This document shows, one piece after another, positions 19,315-28,894 of a stretch of 64,000 nucleotides of DNA; position 1 is the stretch's first letter, and each line of letters begins with the position of its first letter. The stretch covers positions 23,923-87,922 of the forward strand of contig NZ_LROM01000096.1 of the NCBI RefSeq assembly GCF_001758785.1, read 5' to 3'. Source of the stretch: Duganella phyllosphaerae (lineage in GTDB: Bacteria > Pseudomonadota > Gammaproteobacteria > Burkholderiales > Burkholderiaceae_D). Made by a program: the position numbers and the translations under genes. Below the pieces are notes generated by a model. That model was given only the letters and a program-made list of their open reading frames with translations, did not search any database and was not told the origin of the DNA.

Positions 19315-21236
19315 GAAGCGTAGTACTGGTAGCGGTTTTTACCGTTTTCCTTGGCCCCGTACATGGCCTGGTCGGCGTTTTTCATGAGTGTTTCGATATC
19401 TTTGCCGTCTTGCGGGTACAAGGCGATGCCGATGCTGCTGGAAATGTTGGCAATCTGCTGGCCGTCACCGTCCAGGTCGAACGGCGTGCTCATCTTTTTA
19501 AGGATTTCTTTTGCCGTGCGGGTCACGTCCGGCGGATTGCGCAGCTCGCCAAGCAGGGCGATGAACTCGTCACCGCCAAGCCTGGCCACCACGTCGGTGC
19601 CGCGCATCGATGCGGTCAGCCGTTCTGCCACTTGTTTGAGCAGCAGGTCGCCCTTGTCGTGGCCCATGGTGTCGTTGACCTCCTTGAAGTGGTCGAGATC
19701 GACGAACAATATCGCCATCGGCAGCCTGGCGCGGTCCGATTTTTTCATTTCCTGGCGCAAGCGCTCGTGGAACATGCGCCGGTTGGGCAACCCGGTCAGG
19801 GTATCGAAGTTGGCCTGGCGCCAGATCCGTTCTTCCGATGCCTTTTTTTCGGTCACATCGCTGAGCAGCACAACGTAACGGAACGGGTGGCCGAAGTCGT
19901 CGTGGACGGTGTCGAACCGGATTTTTGCCAGGTACTCGGTGCCGTCCTGGTGCCGGTGCCACACTTCACCGTCCCACTGGCCCGTGTCGCGAATGGTTTT
20001 TGCCATCTTCGCAAAAAATTCGACCCCTTCGCGACCGGCGGTCAACTCATAGCTGCGGCGGCCGATCACTTGCTGCTCGGTGTAACCACTGAGTAAAGAA
20101 AACGCCGGATTGACGGTGAGGATGCGGCCACCGGCGTCGGTCACCATCATCGCTTCGCCGATATTGTGGAACAGCAGCGCCGACAATTTCATCGATTCTT
20201 CGTTGGCGCGCAGCTTTTGCTCCATCTCGCGGCTCTCGCCCAGCAGTGCGCGGATGCGCAACTCGCGTGCTTCCTGGCGTGCATGGGTGCGCAGCGAGAA
20301 TATTCCACCGGCCGTCATCAGGAACAACAGGCAAATCAGGCCGGCGCCGGCCACCAGGTAGCTGCGGTCGCGCTGGCGTACCGCATCGGCGTCGCTGCTT
20401 CCGACCAGCATTATCAGCGGCAACTGCTCGAACACGCGGTAACTGTAAATACGGTGCAAGCCGTCAACGATGCCGACGGCTTTATAAGTACCTGAATTGC
20501 CGTTGCGCAGTTGCCGGAACAGTTCGCCGCCAGACAGGTCGCGTCCGAACGATTGCTCGAACAGCGGCGAGCGGGCAATCACCCGGCCGTCGCGGTAGAG
20601 CAGGGTGATCGACATATCGGCGGTAAATCGCGAATTGTCGAACAGTGCCGCATAACGCCGCACGTCGAGCGGCGCCAGCAGTACCCCGATGAATTCGCCC
20701 TTGGCATTTTCCACGCGGCGGCTGACAAAAAACAGCTTGGCGCCCGTGTATTTGCCGATCACCGGCGCACCGATGAACGGGCGGTTGCCATGGCTGTTGT
20801 CGAGATGGGCCTTGAAGTAGTCGCGTTCGGCATAGTTGTGGCCCTCGATGTCGATATCGAGCGAGGTGGCAATCACGTTGCCCTTGGTATCGAGGAAAGA
20901 AAGCCAGTAATCGGCGTTGAAATTGGCTGCGCGAGCGGACAACAACTCGGAAACGGCGGCACGATTTTGCGCGTTGGGCAGCACCTTGATGGCATTGGCA
21001 AAACCGATCATGGCCAGGTCCACCGATTGCAGCGCGTGCAACACATACGCTTCCATCGCTTTGGCGTAGTGATCGGTCTGGCTTCGCATGGCCTGCTCAC
21101 GTTCGACATAGGACGTGCGAACCTGGGCGATGACCACCGTGATAGCGAGCGCAGCTGTTAAACACAGGCCAGTGAGCAAGCGACGGCGAAAGCGCAGGTA
21201 GGCAGGCGATCGCGGTTGGGCAGGCAAGGATGACAA
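19272..21236 (-). CDS. Membrane diguanylate cyclase with Cache-like and PAS domains
   Basis: This predicted inner-membrane diguanylate cyclase of 654 residues makes c-di-GMP from GTP. Membrane helices at about 19-38 and 293-315 enclose a periplasmic dCache-like sensor with the YAERDYFKAHLD segment typical of such domains. A PAS domain (about 350-465) and a GGDEF domain follow. The active site GGDEF is intact at residues 554-558, and the inhibitory RxxD site (RGTD, 545-548) stands five residues before it, so product inhibition is likely. There is no EAL domain. The last 15 or so codons (VDNVLDIHKDRCE) are read through two DnaA-box sequences. Related elements flank the gene on both sides. The ligand is unknown. 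Confidence 0.93.
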   Translation of the reverse strand: MSSLPAQPRSPAYLRFRRRLLTGLCLTAALAITVVIAQVRTSYVEREQAMRSQTDHYAKAMEAYVLHALQSVDLAMIGFANAIKVLPNAQNRAAVSELLSARAANFNADYWLSFLDTKGNVIATSLDIDIEGHNYAERDYFKAHLDNSHGNRPFIGAPVIGKYTGAKLFFVSRRVENAKGEFIGVLLAPLDVRRYAALFDNSRFTADMSITLLYRDGRVIARSPLFEQSFGRDLSGGELFRQLRNGNSGTYKAVGIVDGLHRIYSYRVFEQLPLIMLVGSSDADAVRQRDRSYLVAGAGLICLLFLMTAGGIFSLRTHARQEARELRIRALLGESREMEQKLRANEESMKLSALLFHNIGEAMMVTDAGGRILTVNPAFSLLSGYTEQQVIGRRSYELTAGREGVEFFAKMAKTIRDTGQWDGEVWHRHQDGTEYLAKIRFDTVHDDFGHPFRYVVLLSDVTEKKASEERIWRQANFDTLTGLPNRRMFHERLRQEMKKSDRARLPMAILFVDLDHFKEVNDTMGHDKGDLLLKQVAERLTASMRGTDVVARLGGDEFIALLGELRNPPDVTRTAKEILKKMSTPFDLDGDGQQIANISSSIGIALYPQDGKDIETLMKNADQAMYGAKENGKNRYQYYASVDNVLDIHKDRCE

Positions 21237-21289
21237 TCGGTCTCCAAGGCGGTGGGTGGCAAGCCGAGTATAACGCTGGCGCTGCTGTG

Positions 21290-21515
21290 GTTTACTCTAA
21301 AGATGTATATAAAGAATAGTAGTAGTTGTTTACGTGGACACTTTTCTGTGGATAAGTCCTTATTTTGGATTAAAATCAGGCGTTTACGCGCTGTAGAACC
21401 GGGCGCGTAAACTGTGTATGCGGACAGGCACTGTTTTTGGATAAAAAATGGCGTCCCCAGAAAATTTTTGTTTACGCACAATTCACACCTGTGGATATCC
21501 ATAAGGTTATCCACA
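21290..21515. other. Origin-like AT-rich element with DnaA boxes and TAG trinucleotide run (copy D)
   Basis: The 489 bases between the cyclase start and livG hold no gene I can support. They contain GTTTAC repeats (21290, 21328, 21382, 21470), TAGTAGTAG at 21317-21325, TGTGGATAA at 21347-21355 (perfect reverse DnaA box), ATAAAAAATGGCG at 21441, TGTGGATAT at 21490-21498 and TTATCCACA at 21507-21515 (perfect). Relative to the first box, the later landmarks lie at +94, +143 and +160, against +94, +142 and +159 in copy C. The two are clearly related. The minus strand here also reads AVDNLMDIHRCE, echoing the end of the cyclase. Confidence 0.7.
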
Positions 21516-21652
21516 GCGCAAAACACCCTCCAGTCATTCTCTTTTTTCCATACCGATTCGCGTGGAAAAACAGCCGTGCTCATCAAGAAACCCAATCAGC
21601 ATAAGGGTGTCTGACTAGATCCAGATCAAACAATCCTCGTATTTATACCGTA

Positions 21653-21681
21653 TTGTTGACCATTTTGTTACTGTGTATGAT
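21653..21681 (+). promoter_or_regulatory. Candidate promoter of the liv operon
   Basis: TTGTTG at 21653-21658 and TATGAT at 21676-21681 are separated by 17 bases, about 45 bases before the livG start codon. The gene also has a good ribosome site (AAGGAGACAGG). Confidence 0.45.
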
Positions 21682-21725
21682 CTGAAAAAAAGGCAGTACC
21701 TTGCATAAAAATACAAGGAGACAGG

Positions 21726-22516
<791 letters not shown>

Positions 22517-22517
<1 letters not shown>

Positions 22518-23224
22518 TGACAGCCGCGCTCGACATCAGCAACCTGCAAACCTGGTACGGCGAATCGCACATCTTGCACAACGTCAATCTGCGCGTACAG
22601 CCGGGCGAGGTGGTCACCTTGCTCGGCCGTAACGGCGCCGGTCGCACCACCACTCTGCGCGCCATCATGGGCCTGACCGGCGCGCGCAAGGGTTCGATCA
22701 AGGTCAATGGATCGGAGGCGATCGGCCTGCCCACCCACCAGATCGCCCACCTGGGCATCGGCTATTGCCCCGAGGAGCGCGGCATTTTCGCGTCGCTCTC
22801 CACCGAGGAAAACCTGCTGTTGCCGCCGCAACTCGCTGGCGGCAAGCAGGGCATGTCGGTGGCCGATATCTACGCCATGTTTCCCAACCTCGAAGAACGC
22901 AAGCATAGCCAGGGCACCCGGCTCTCGGGTGGCGAGCAGCAAATGCTGGCCGTGGCGCGCATCCTGCGCACCGGCGCCCGGCTGCTGCTGCTCGATGAAA
23001 TCTCGGAAGGGCTGGCGCCCGTGATCGTGCAAGGCCTGGCGCGCATGATCAAGACCCTCAAGGCCAACGGTTACACCATCGTCATGGTGGAACAGAATTT
23101 CCGGTTTGCCGCGCCCCTGGCGGACCGGTTCTATGTGATGGAACACGGTCAGATCGTCGAGACCTTTGTTGCATCCGAACTCAGCGCCAAGATGCCAGTG
23201 TTGACGGAGCTTCTCGGCGTGTAG
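22517..23224 (+). CDS. livF: Branched-chain amino acid-type ABC transporter ATP-binding protein LivF
   Basis: This is the second ATPase of the importer, 235 residues. The ABC signature is canonical (LSGGEQQMLAVAR) and Walker B is LLLLDEISEGLAP. Walker A reads GRNGAGRTT, so the usual Lys is Arg. I believe Arg here occurs in other LivF proteins of betaproteobacteria, so it need not mean loss of function, but it would be expected to weaken ATP hydrolysis in this half-site. It overlaps livG by one base and precedes the binding protein by 33 bases. Confidence 0.92.
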
Positions 23225-23257
23225 CGCATTTTTGTTCGAACTACCTCGGGAGACACC

Positions 23258-24454
23258 ATGAAACGCAAAGCAATGATTGGCGCCTGCGCGCTATGCCTGT
23301 CCTATGGCGCGCAGGCGCAAATTTCAGGCGACACCATCAAGATCGGCATGATCACCGACATGTCCGGCCTCTACACCGACATCGACGGCGCCGGCGGCGC
23401 CGAAGCGATCAAGATGGCGATCGCCGATGCCGGCGCGGTCGTCGCCGGCAAGAAGGTCGAATTCATTTCGGCCGACCACCAGAACAAGGCTGACATTGCC
23501 GCCTCCAAGGCGCGCGAATGGTTCGACCAGCAGGGCGTGGACATGCTCATCGGCGGCACCAATTCCGGCGCCAGCCTGGCCATGGCCAAGGTGGCGGCGG
23601 AAAAGAAAAAAGTGTTTATTTCGATCGGCGCCGGCTCGGCCCGGCTCACCAACGAAGAGTGTACGCCGTACACCGTGCACTACGCCTACGACACCATCGC
23701 CCTGGCGCGCGGCACGGGTGGCGCCATCGTCAAGCAGGGCGGCAAGAACTGGTACTTCCTGACCGCCGATTACGCCTTCGGCCAGTCGCTGGAAAAAGAC
23801 ACGGCCGACGTGGTGAAATCGGCTGGCGGCAAGGTGATGGGCGCCGTTAAACACCCGCTGTCGGCGTCGGACTTTTCGTCGTTCCTGCTGCAGGCGCAAG
23901 CGTCGGGGGCGCAAATCCTGGGACTGGCCAACGCTGGCGGCGACGCCATCAACGCCATCAAGGCTGCCAACGAGTTCGGCATTACCAAGAAAATGAAGCT
24001 GGCCGGCCTGCTGATCTTCATCAACGACGTCCATTCGCTCGGGCTCAACCTCACCCAGGGCATGTACCTGACCGACGGCTGGTACTGGGACCAGAACGAC
24101 GATACCCGGGCCTGGTCCAAGAAATATTTTGCCAAGATGAAGAAATCACCGTCGATGCTGCAGGCGGCCGATTATTCTGCTGCCGCCCAGTACCTGAAAG
24201 CGGTCAAGGCCACCGGCACCGACGATGCCGACAAGGTCATGGCCTGGCTCAAGGCCAACAAGGTCAACGACATGTTCGCCAAGAACGGCGTGATCCGTCC
24301 GGACGGGCGCATGGTCCACGATATGTATTTGATGGAAGTAAAAAAACCGTCTGAATCGAAATATCCGTGGGACTACTACAAGGTGGTGGCCACCATTCCT
24401 GGCGACCAGGCCTACGCCACCAAGGCGGAAACCAAGTGCAGCCTGTGGAAATGA
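23258..24454 (+). CDS. Periplasmic substrate-binding protein of the liv-type importer
   Basis: This type I periplasmic binding protein of 398 residues has a signal peptide of about 20 residues ending ...GAQA. The mature protein starts QISGDTIKIGMITDMSGLY, the usual opening of Peripla_BP_6 proteins. GGTNSGASLAMAKVAAEK is the first ligand-loop region. The set of residues looks more like the short-chain amide/urea/aromatic-acid members than classical LivJ, but I cannot name the ligand. It sits inside the transporter operon with GGGAG eight bases before the ATG. A strong hairpin with a T-run follows directly, which would allow this gene to be made in excess over the permeases. Confidence 0.92.
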   Translation: MKRKAMIGACALCLSYGAQAQISGDTIKIGMITDMSGLYTDIDGAGGAEAIKMAIADAGAVVAGKKVEFISADHQNKADIAASKAREWFDQQGVDMLIGGTNSGASLAMAKVAAEKKKVFISIGAGSARLTNEECTPYTVHYAYDTIALARGTGGAIVKQGGKNWYFLTADYAFGQSLEKDTADVVKSAGGKVMGAVKHPLSASDFSSFLLQAQASGAQILGLANAGGDAINAIKAANEFGITKKMKLAGLLIFINDVHSLGLNLTQGMYLTDGWYWDQNDDTRAWSKKYFAKMKKSPSMLQAADYSAAAQYLKAVKATGTDDADKVMAWLKANKVNDMFAKNGVIRPDGRMVHDMYLMEVKKPSESKYPWDYYKVVATIPGDQAYATKAETKCSLWK

Positions 24455-24468
24455 TGTAACGAGTACTG

Positions 24469-24502
24469 CCGGGGCAGGCCGCCAGGTCCCCCGGTTTTTT
24501 TT
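24469..24502 (+). terminator. Intra-operon terminator or attenuator
   Basis: CCGGGG (24469-24474) pairs with CCCCGG (24489-24494) across a 14-base loop and is followed by eight T residues. It lies between the binding protein and the permease genes. Partial termination here would set a high ratio of binding protein to permease. Confidence 0.75.
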
Positions 24503-24568
24503 ACCCTCCCTCCCGACCCCCGCCTGGTGCGATACCCATGCAGCAGGCGATTTTAAGTTAGTGATCTC

Positions 24569-25453
24569 ATGGAAATATTCGGCTACCCCTTGACCGTCTG
24601 GTTGAGCCAGCTAATGCTGGGACTCGTCAACGGTTCGTTCTACGCGATGCTATCGCTGGGCCTGGCAGTGATCTTCGGCCTGCTCAACGTGATCAATTTT
24701 TCCCATGGCGCCCTGTACATGATGGGCGCCTTCGTGGCCTGGATGGGGATGACCTATTTTGGCCTCAGCTACTGGTGTATGTTGTTGCTGGCGCCCCTGG
24801 TGGTGGGCGCGTTCGGCGTGATCGTGGAAAAAACCATGCTGCGCTGGCTCTATAAGCTCGACCACCTGTACGGCCTGCTGCTCACCTTTGGCATCACCTT
24901 GCTGGTCGAAGGCCTGTTCCGTTCGTTCTACGGCGTCTCGGGCCAGCCGTTCCAGACGCCCGATGCGCTCGCTGGCGCCAGCGACCTCGGCTTCATGGTC
25001 ATGCCGCACTACCGCGCCTGGGTGGTGGTCGCCTCCGTGGTGGTGTGCCTGGCCACCTGGTACGTAATCGAAAAGACCAAGCTCGGCTCTTACCTGCGCG
25101 CCGGCACTGAAAACCCCAAGCTGGTCGAAGCGTTCGGCGTTAACGTGCCGCTGATGGTCACGCTCACCTACGGCTTCGGGGTCGCTTTGGCGGGCTTTGC
25201 CGGGGTGCTGGCGGCGCCGATCATCCAGGTCCAGCCCCTGATGGGTCAGAACCTGATTATCGTCGTGTTCGCCGTTGTGGTGATCGGTGGCATGGGTTCG
25301 ATCATGGGCTCGATTCTGACCGGCCTCGGGCTCGGCGTGATCGAGGGCCTGACCAAGGTGCTGTACCCGGAGTTTTCCTCGACGGTCGTGTTCCTGGTGA
25401 TGATCGTGGTGCTGTTGCTGCGTCCTGCCGGGTTGTTTGGTAAAGAAAAATAA
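24569..25453 (+). CDS. livH: Branched-chain amino acid-type ABC transporter permease LivH
   Basis: This permease of 294 residues has about eight hydrophobic segments. Hallmarks are NGSFYAMLSLGLAVIFGLLN near the N-terminus, NFSHGALYMMGAF, and the cytoplasmic EAA-like region around GVNVPLMVTLTYGFGVALAG. It pairs with LivM to form the membrane channel. It ends 10 bases before livM. Its start is preceded by 114 bases with the terminator-like hairpin, so it depends on read-through or a weak internal promoter. Confidence 0.93.
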   Translation: MEIFGYPLTVWLSQLMLGLVNGSFYAMLSLGLAVIFGLLNVINFSHGALYMMGAFVAWMGMTYFGLSYWCMLLLAPLVVGAFGVIVEKTMLRWLYKLDHLYGLLLTFGITLLVEGLFRSFYGVSGQPFQTPDALAGASDLGFMVMPHYRAWVVVASVVVCLATWYVIEKTKLGSYLRAGTENPKLVEAFGVNVPLMVTLTYGFGVALAGFAGVLAAPIIQVQPLMGQNLIIVVFAVVVIGGMGSIMGSILTGLGLGVIEGLTKVLYPEFSSTVVFLVMIVVLLLRPAGLFGKEK

Positions 25454-25463
25454 GAGGTCCTTC

Positions 25464-26447
25464 ATGAACAAGAAACTCGGTTATTCCCTGGCCCTGGCCG
25501 TTGCGCTGGCGGCGCCGTTTATCGGCTACCCGGTATTCCTGGCCAAGCTGCTGTGCTTTGCGCTGTTTGCCTGCGCCTTCAACCTGCTGATCGGCTTTAC
25601 CGGCCTGCTGTCGTTCGGCCACGCGGCGTTCTTTGGCGGCGCCGGCTATGTGGTGGGCAACGCTCTCAAGGTGTGGGGCTGGCCGGTCGAGCTGAGCCTG
25701 GCCATGGGCCTGCTCACCGGCGCCGGCCTGGGCCTGGTAATGGGCGGCCTGGCAATTCGGCGCCAGGGCATTTACTTTTCCATGATCACGCTGGCGCTGG
25801 CGCAGATGGTGTTCTTTGTCGCCTTGCGCGCCGGCGGCTTTACCGGCGGCGAGGATGGCTTGCAGGGCGTTCCACGTGGAAGCGTGCTGGGCATGATCGA
25901 TCTCGGCAGCGATCTCACGCTGTACTTCTTCGTGCTGGCGCTGGCGGTCGGCGCGTTTGCCCTGATCGTGCGCACGGTGCACTCGCCGTTCGGCCAGCTG
26001 CTGATGGCGATCAAGGAAAACGAGCCGCGCGCGGTCTCGCTCGGCTACGACGTGGACAAGTACAAGTTGCTGGCCTTTGTGCTGTCGGCCGCGCTGGCCG
26101 GCCTGGCCGGTGGCCTCAAGGTGCTGGTGCAGGGTTTCGAAACCCTGACCGACGTGCACTGGACCATGTCTGGCCTGGTAGTGCTGATGACCCTGGTGGG
26201 CGGCATGGGCACCCTGGCCGGCCCCATCCTTGGCGCGCTGATCATCATCATGCTCGAGAACAAGCTGGGCGACTGGGGCATCTACCTGTCGTCGGTCAGT
26301 GGCATCGAATGGTTCACCACGATCGGCGAGGCAGTGAACATGGTGGTGGGGCTGATCTTCATCATTTGCGTGCTGGCGTTCCGGCGCGGCATCATCGGCG
26401 AGTTCCTTGCCTGGACCCGAAAGAAGCCGGTCATCAAGACGGCATGA
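25464..26447 (+). CDS. livM: Branched-chain amino acid-type ABC transporter permease LivM
   Basis: This second permease of the importer has 327 residues. ATG at 25464 has GAGG seven bases upstream; a longer frame begins at 25437 inside livH. Family features are NLLIGFTGLLSFGHAAFFG, the long SMITLALAQMVFFVALR region, and GGMGTLAGPILGA near the end. About nine membrane segments are expected. The coding sequence contains a parS-like GTTCCACGTGGAAG at 25869-25882. It is the last gene of the operon and is followed by a terminator. Confidence 0.93.
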   Translation: MNKKLGYSLALAVALAAPFIGYPVFLAKLLCFALFACAFNLLIGFTGLLSFGHAAFFGGAGYVVGNALKVWGWPVELSLAMGLLTGAGLGLVMGGLAIRRQGIYFSMITLALAQMVFFVALRAGGFTGGEDGLQGVPRGSVLGMIDLGSDLTLYFFVLALAVGAFALIVRTVHSPFGQLLMAIKENEPRAVSLGYDVDKYKLLAFVLSAALAGLAGGLKVLVQGFETLTDVHWTMSGLVVLMTLVGGMGTLAGPILGALIIIMLENKLGDWGIYLSSVSGIEWFTTIGEAVNMVVGLIFIICVLAFRRGIIGEFLAWTRKKPVIKTA

Positions 26448-26480
26448 TCGTCATTTGACTGAAACATGATGCAGCACATA

Positions 26481-26505
26481 CGCCGGGCGATCTGCCCGGC
26501 GTTTT
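26481..26505 (+). terminator. Terminator of the liv operon
   Basis: CGCCGGGC and GCCCGGCG form a perfect 8-base-pair stem with a GATCT loop, followed by TTTT, 34 bases after the livM stop. Confidence 0.85.
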
Positions 26506-26585
26506 CCATTCGGGCGGGTTAAGTTCTGGCAGCAGGGGCTGGAGGGAGCCTTTCCGTCCGTTATTGACTAACCTGGAGGATGAAC

Positions 26586-28661
26586 ATGAAAACCACGACA
26601 CTTGTGACGGCCGTCTCCGCAGCCGTCGCCACCATGGCCCTGGCTGGCTGCGGCTCGCACGGTCACCATCACCAAGGCGAACCGAACGAAGCACCGCGCT
26701 ACTTGCGCGGAATCACTGTCGCCACCTACGATGGCGTCGCCGACGATTTGCTCACCGGCGGCCTGGGCGCCTCGGGTTTGAGCGCCGCCGCGCCGGCGCC
26801 CGGTTACGCCGACCCGCTCAATCCCACCCCGGCCGAGCTGCGCCGCAACGCCATCTATTTCAATTACCGGGCGATCGCCGACGTCAATCCCACCGCCGGT
26901 TACGGCCGCCTGTACGGGCCCAACGTCGATATCAACGGGGTACCGACCACGGGCGAGGGCAAGATCGCCGGCACCGAGTACATTGCCTATGCCGACGACG
27001 GCAGCGGCAAGCAGAACGTCACAGTGATGGTGCAGATACCGGACAGTTTTGACGTTACCAACCCCTGTATCATCACCGGCGCCTCGAGCGGTTCGCGCGG
27101 TGTGTACGGCGCCATCGCCACCTCGGGCGAGTGGGGACTCACGCACAAGTGTGCCGTGGCCTATACCGACAAGGGCACTGGCACCGGCCTGTACACGTTC
27201 GAAGACGACAGCGTGAACCTGCGCAATGGCGTGCGTGCGCCGCGTGCCACGGCCGCCCTCAACGCCAATTTCGCGCCGACCATTACGGACGCCGAACGCG
27301 CCGCGTTTGCTGCCGCCTACCCGGGCCGCATCGCCTCCAAGCACGCGCACTCGCAACAGAATCCTGAAAAGGACTGGGGCATGCACGTGTTGCAATCGGT
27401 GGAGTTCGCGTTTTATGCGCTCAACGAAAAGTACGGCGAAGTGAGCAAGGATGGCAAGGGCCGCCGCGTGCGCTTCACGCCGCGCAACACCATCACCATC
27501 GGCTCGAGCATTTCCAACGGCGCCGCGGCGGCGCTGCTGGCGGCCGAGCAGGATCGCAAGGGCCTGATCACCGGCCTGGCGGTGAGTGAGCCGCAGATCC
27601 AGCCCAAGGACGCCACCAGCTATTCGGTACGGCAGAACGGCGCGCCGGTGACAGGGCAGGGCAAGCTGCTGATCGACTATTCCACTTATGCCGCGTTATA
27701 CCAGCCGTGCATCGCCGCCACCGCAGCCACGGCCGCGCGCTGCACGGCGCTGGCCGCCAAGGGCTTGCTGGCCGGCGCCGATCTGGCGGCGCAGCAGCTC
27801 GATGCACGGGCGCGGCTGCGTGCCTATGGCTGGCTGCCGGAGTCCGATCCTTTGCAGGCGACGTACTCGCCGACCAATGTGCTGGTCGCCGTCACCTACA
27901 GCTTTGCCTACGGCCGCTTCGCTCCCACCGACAAGGTGTGCGGCTTTACCTTCGCCCCGGTCGATGCGGCAGGCTTGCCCACCGTCTTCACGCCGGCGCA
28001 AAAGGCGGCCAGCTTCGCCACCCAGAACGGCATCATCGGCACGCCGATCTACGAGGACTCGGCCGGTGGCGCGCGGTCGTATGCGCTCGGTGTCTCGCCC
28101 AGCACCAACCTGGCCGATCAGTCGCTCGACGGTTTCCTGTGCCTGCGCGCGCTGGCCACCGGCATCGATCCGGTCAATGGCAATGCGTTGACCGGCGCCT
28201 TGGCCGAGCAGAGCCGACGGGTACGCCAGGGCGCAGCCGAGGTGGTTGCAAATGGCAAGTTGAACGGCAAGCCGGCAATCATCGTTCACGGCCGCAGCGA
28301 CACCATGATGGTGGTGAATTTTACGTCGCGCGCTTACCTGGGGTTGAACGCCGCAGCGGAAGGTTCGTCGAGCAAGCTGCGCTACATCGAAGTTACTAAC
28401 GGCAACCATTTCGATGTGCTCACCACGGCGCTGCCGCAATACGTGATCCCGCTCAACGTGTACCTGTTCCGCGCGCTCGACGCGATGATGGCGCACTTGC
28501 GCAGCAATGCGCAGCTGCCGCCGTCGCAGGTGGTACGCACCACTACGCGACCTGACAACACCGTGCCGCTGACGGAGGCGAACTTGCCGCCGTTCGTGGG
28601 TGCACCGGCGCCGGCCAACGCGATCACGGTGAGCGCTGCGACGGTGGATGTGCCGCAGTAA
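26586..28661 (+). CDS. D-(-)-3-hydroxybutyrate oligomer hydrolase
   Basis: This enzyme of 691 residues hydrolyses short 3-hydroxybutyrate oligomers released from polyhydroxybutyrate. The start at 26586 was chosen because GGAGG ends seven bases before it; an ATG at 26580 directly abuts that site. The N-terminus is a lipoprotein signal with LAGC (Cys22) and a His-rich stretch after it. Segments such as PRYLRGITVATYDGVADDLLTGGLG, here only as landmarks, and IIHGASSGSRGVYG-like ITGASSGSRG, are typical of the 3HBOH family (PhaZ2/OrlB of Ralstonia). The probable nucleophile Ser lies in GSSISNGAA, and HGRSDTMM and NGNHFD give the acid/His region. It is monocistronic. Confidence 0.88.
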   Translation: MKTTTLVTAVSAAVATMALAGCGSHGHHHQGEPNEAPRYLRGITVATYDGVADDLLTGGLGASGLSAAAPAPGYADPLNPTPAELRRNAIYFNYRAIADVNPTAGYGRLYGPNVDINGVPTTGEGKIAGTEYIAYADDGSGKQNVTVMVQIPDSFDVTNPCIITGASSGSRGVYGAIATSGEWGLTHKCAVAYTDKGTGTGLYTFEDDSVNLRNGVRAPRATAALNANFAPTITDAERAAFAAAYPGRIASKHAHSQQNPEKDWGMHVLQSVEFAFYALNEKYGEVSKDGKGRRVRFTPRNTITIGSSISNGAAAALLAAEQDRKGLITGLAVSEPQIQPKDATSYSVRQNGAPVTGQGKLLIDYSTYAALYQPCIAATAATAARCTALAAKGLLAGADLAAQQLDARARLRAYGWLPESDPLQATYSPTNVLVAVTYSFAYGRFAPTDKVCGFTFAPVDAAGLPTVFTPAQKAASFATQNGIIGTPIYEDSAGGARSYALGVSPSTNLADQSLDGFLCLRALATGIDPVNGNALTGALAEQSRRVRQGAAEVVANGKLNGKPAIIVHGRSDTMMVVNFTSRAYLGLNAAAEGSSSKLRYIEVTNGNHFDVLTTALPQYVIPLNVYLFRALDAMMAHLRSNAQLPPSQVVRTTTRPDNTVPLTEANLPPFVGAPAPANAITVSAATVDVPQ

Positions 28662-28673
28662 ATCGGACGAGGT

Positions 28674-28698
28674 GGCAGCGTTTCCTGCTGCCGCTTTT
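28674..28698 (+). terminator. Weak terminator after the oligomer hydrolase
   Basis: GGCAGC and GCTGCC pair around a 7-base loop and are followed by GC then TTTT. The 28662-28894 gap otherwise shows no clear signal. Confidence 0.5.
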
Positions 28699-28894
28699 CA
28701 CATCACTAGTGCCAGCATCTATGCCGAATCGGCATCGCCTGCAAGTAGCGCAGGCGGCCGATTGTGATACCGCTGGCGCTGCCGGCCTGTTGCGTCTTTG
28801 CTTCCCTCACCGGGGCCATGCCATCTCGGCATCAAGCTTGAGACCGGTTGTTCCGTACAATACAGCCTTGATCAATGGACGGACGGCGGCAGTA

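Noticed and set aside
21328..21341. A parS-like site in copy D (GTTTACGTGGACA)
   Set aside because: It lacks the full dyad and is short by bases in the core, so it is more likely one of the GTTTAC repeats.
21158..21595. Minus-strand frame of 145 codons across copy D
   Set aside because: It overlaps the true cyclase start and consists of the repeat element. The echo of the cyclase C-terminus is noted instead as a finding.
25437..25463. Upstream start of livM at 25437
   Set aside because: It lies inside livH and lacks a ribosome site; ATG 25464 has GAGG at the right distance.
28709..28894. N-terminal extension of the TSUP permease from 28709
   Set aside because: The added residues are not membrane-like, and GTG 28895 gives the normal family length.
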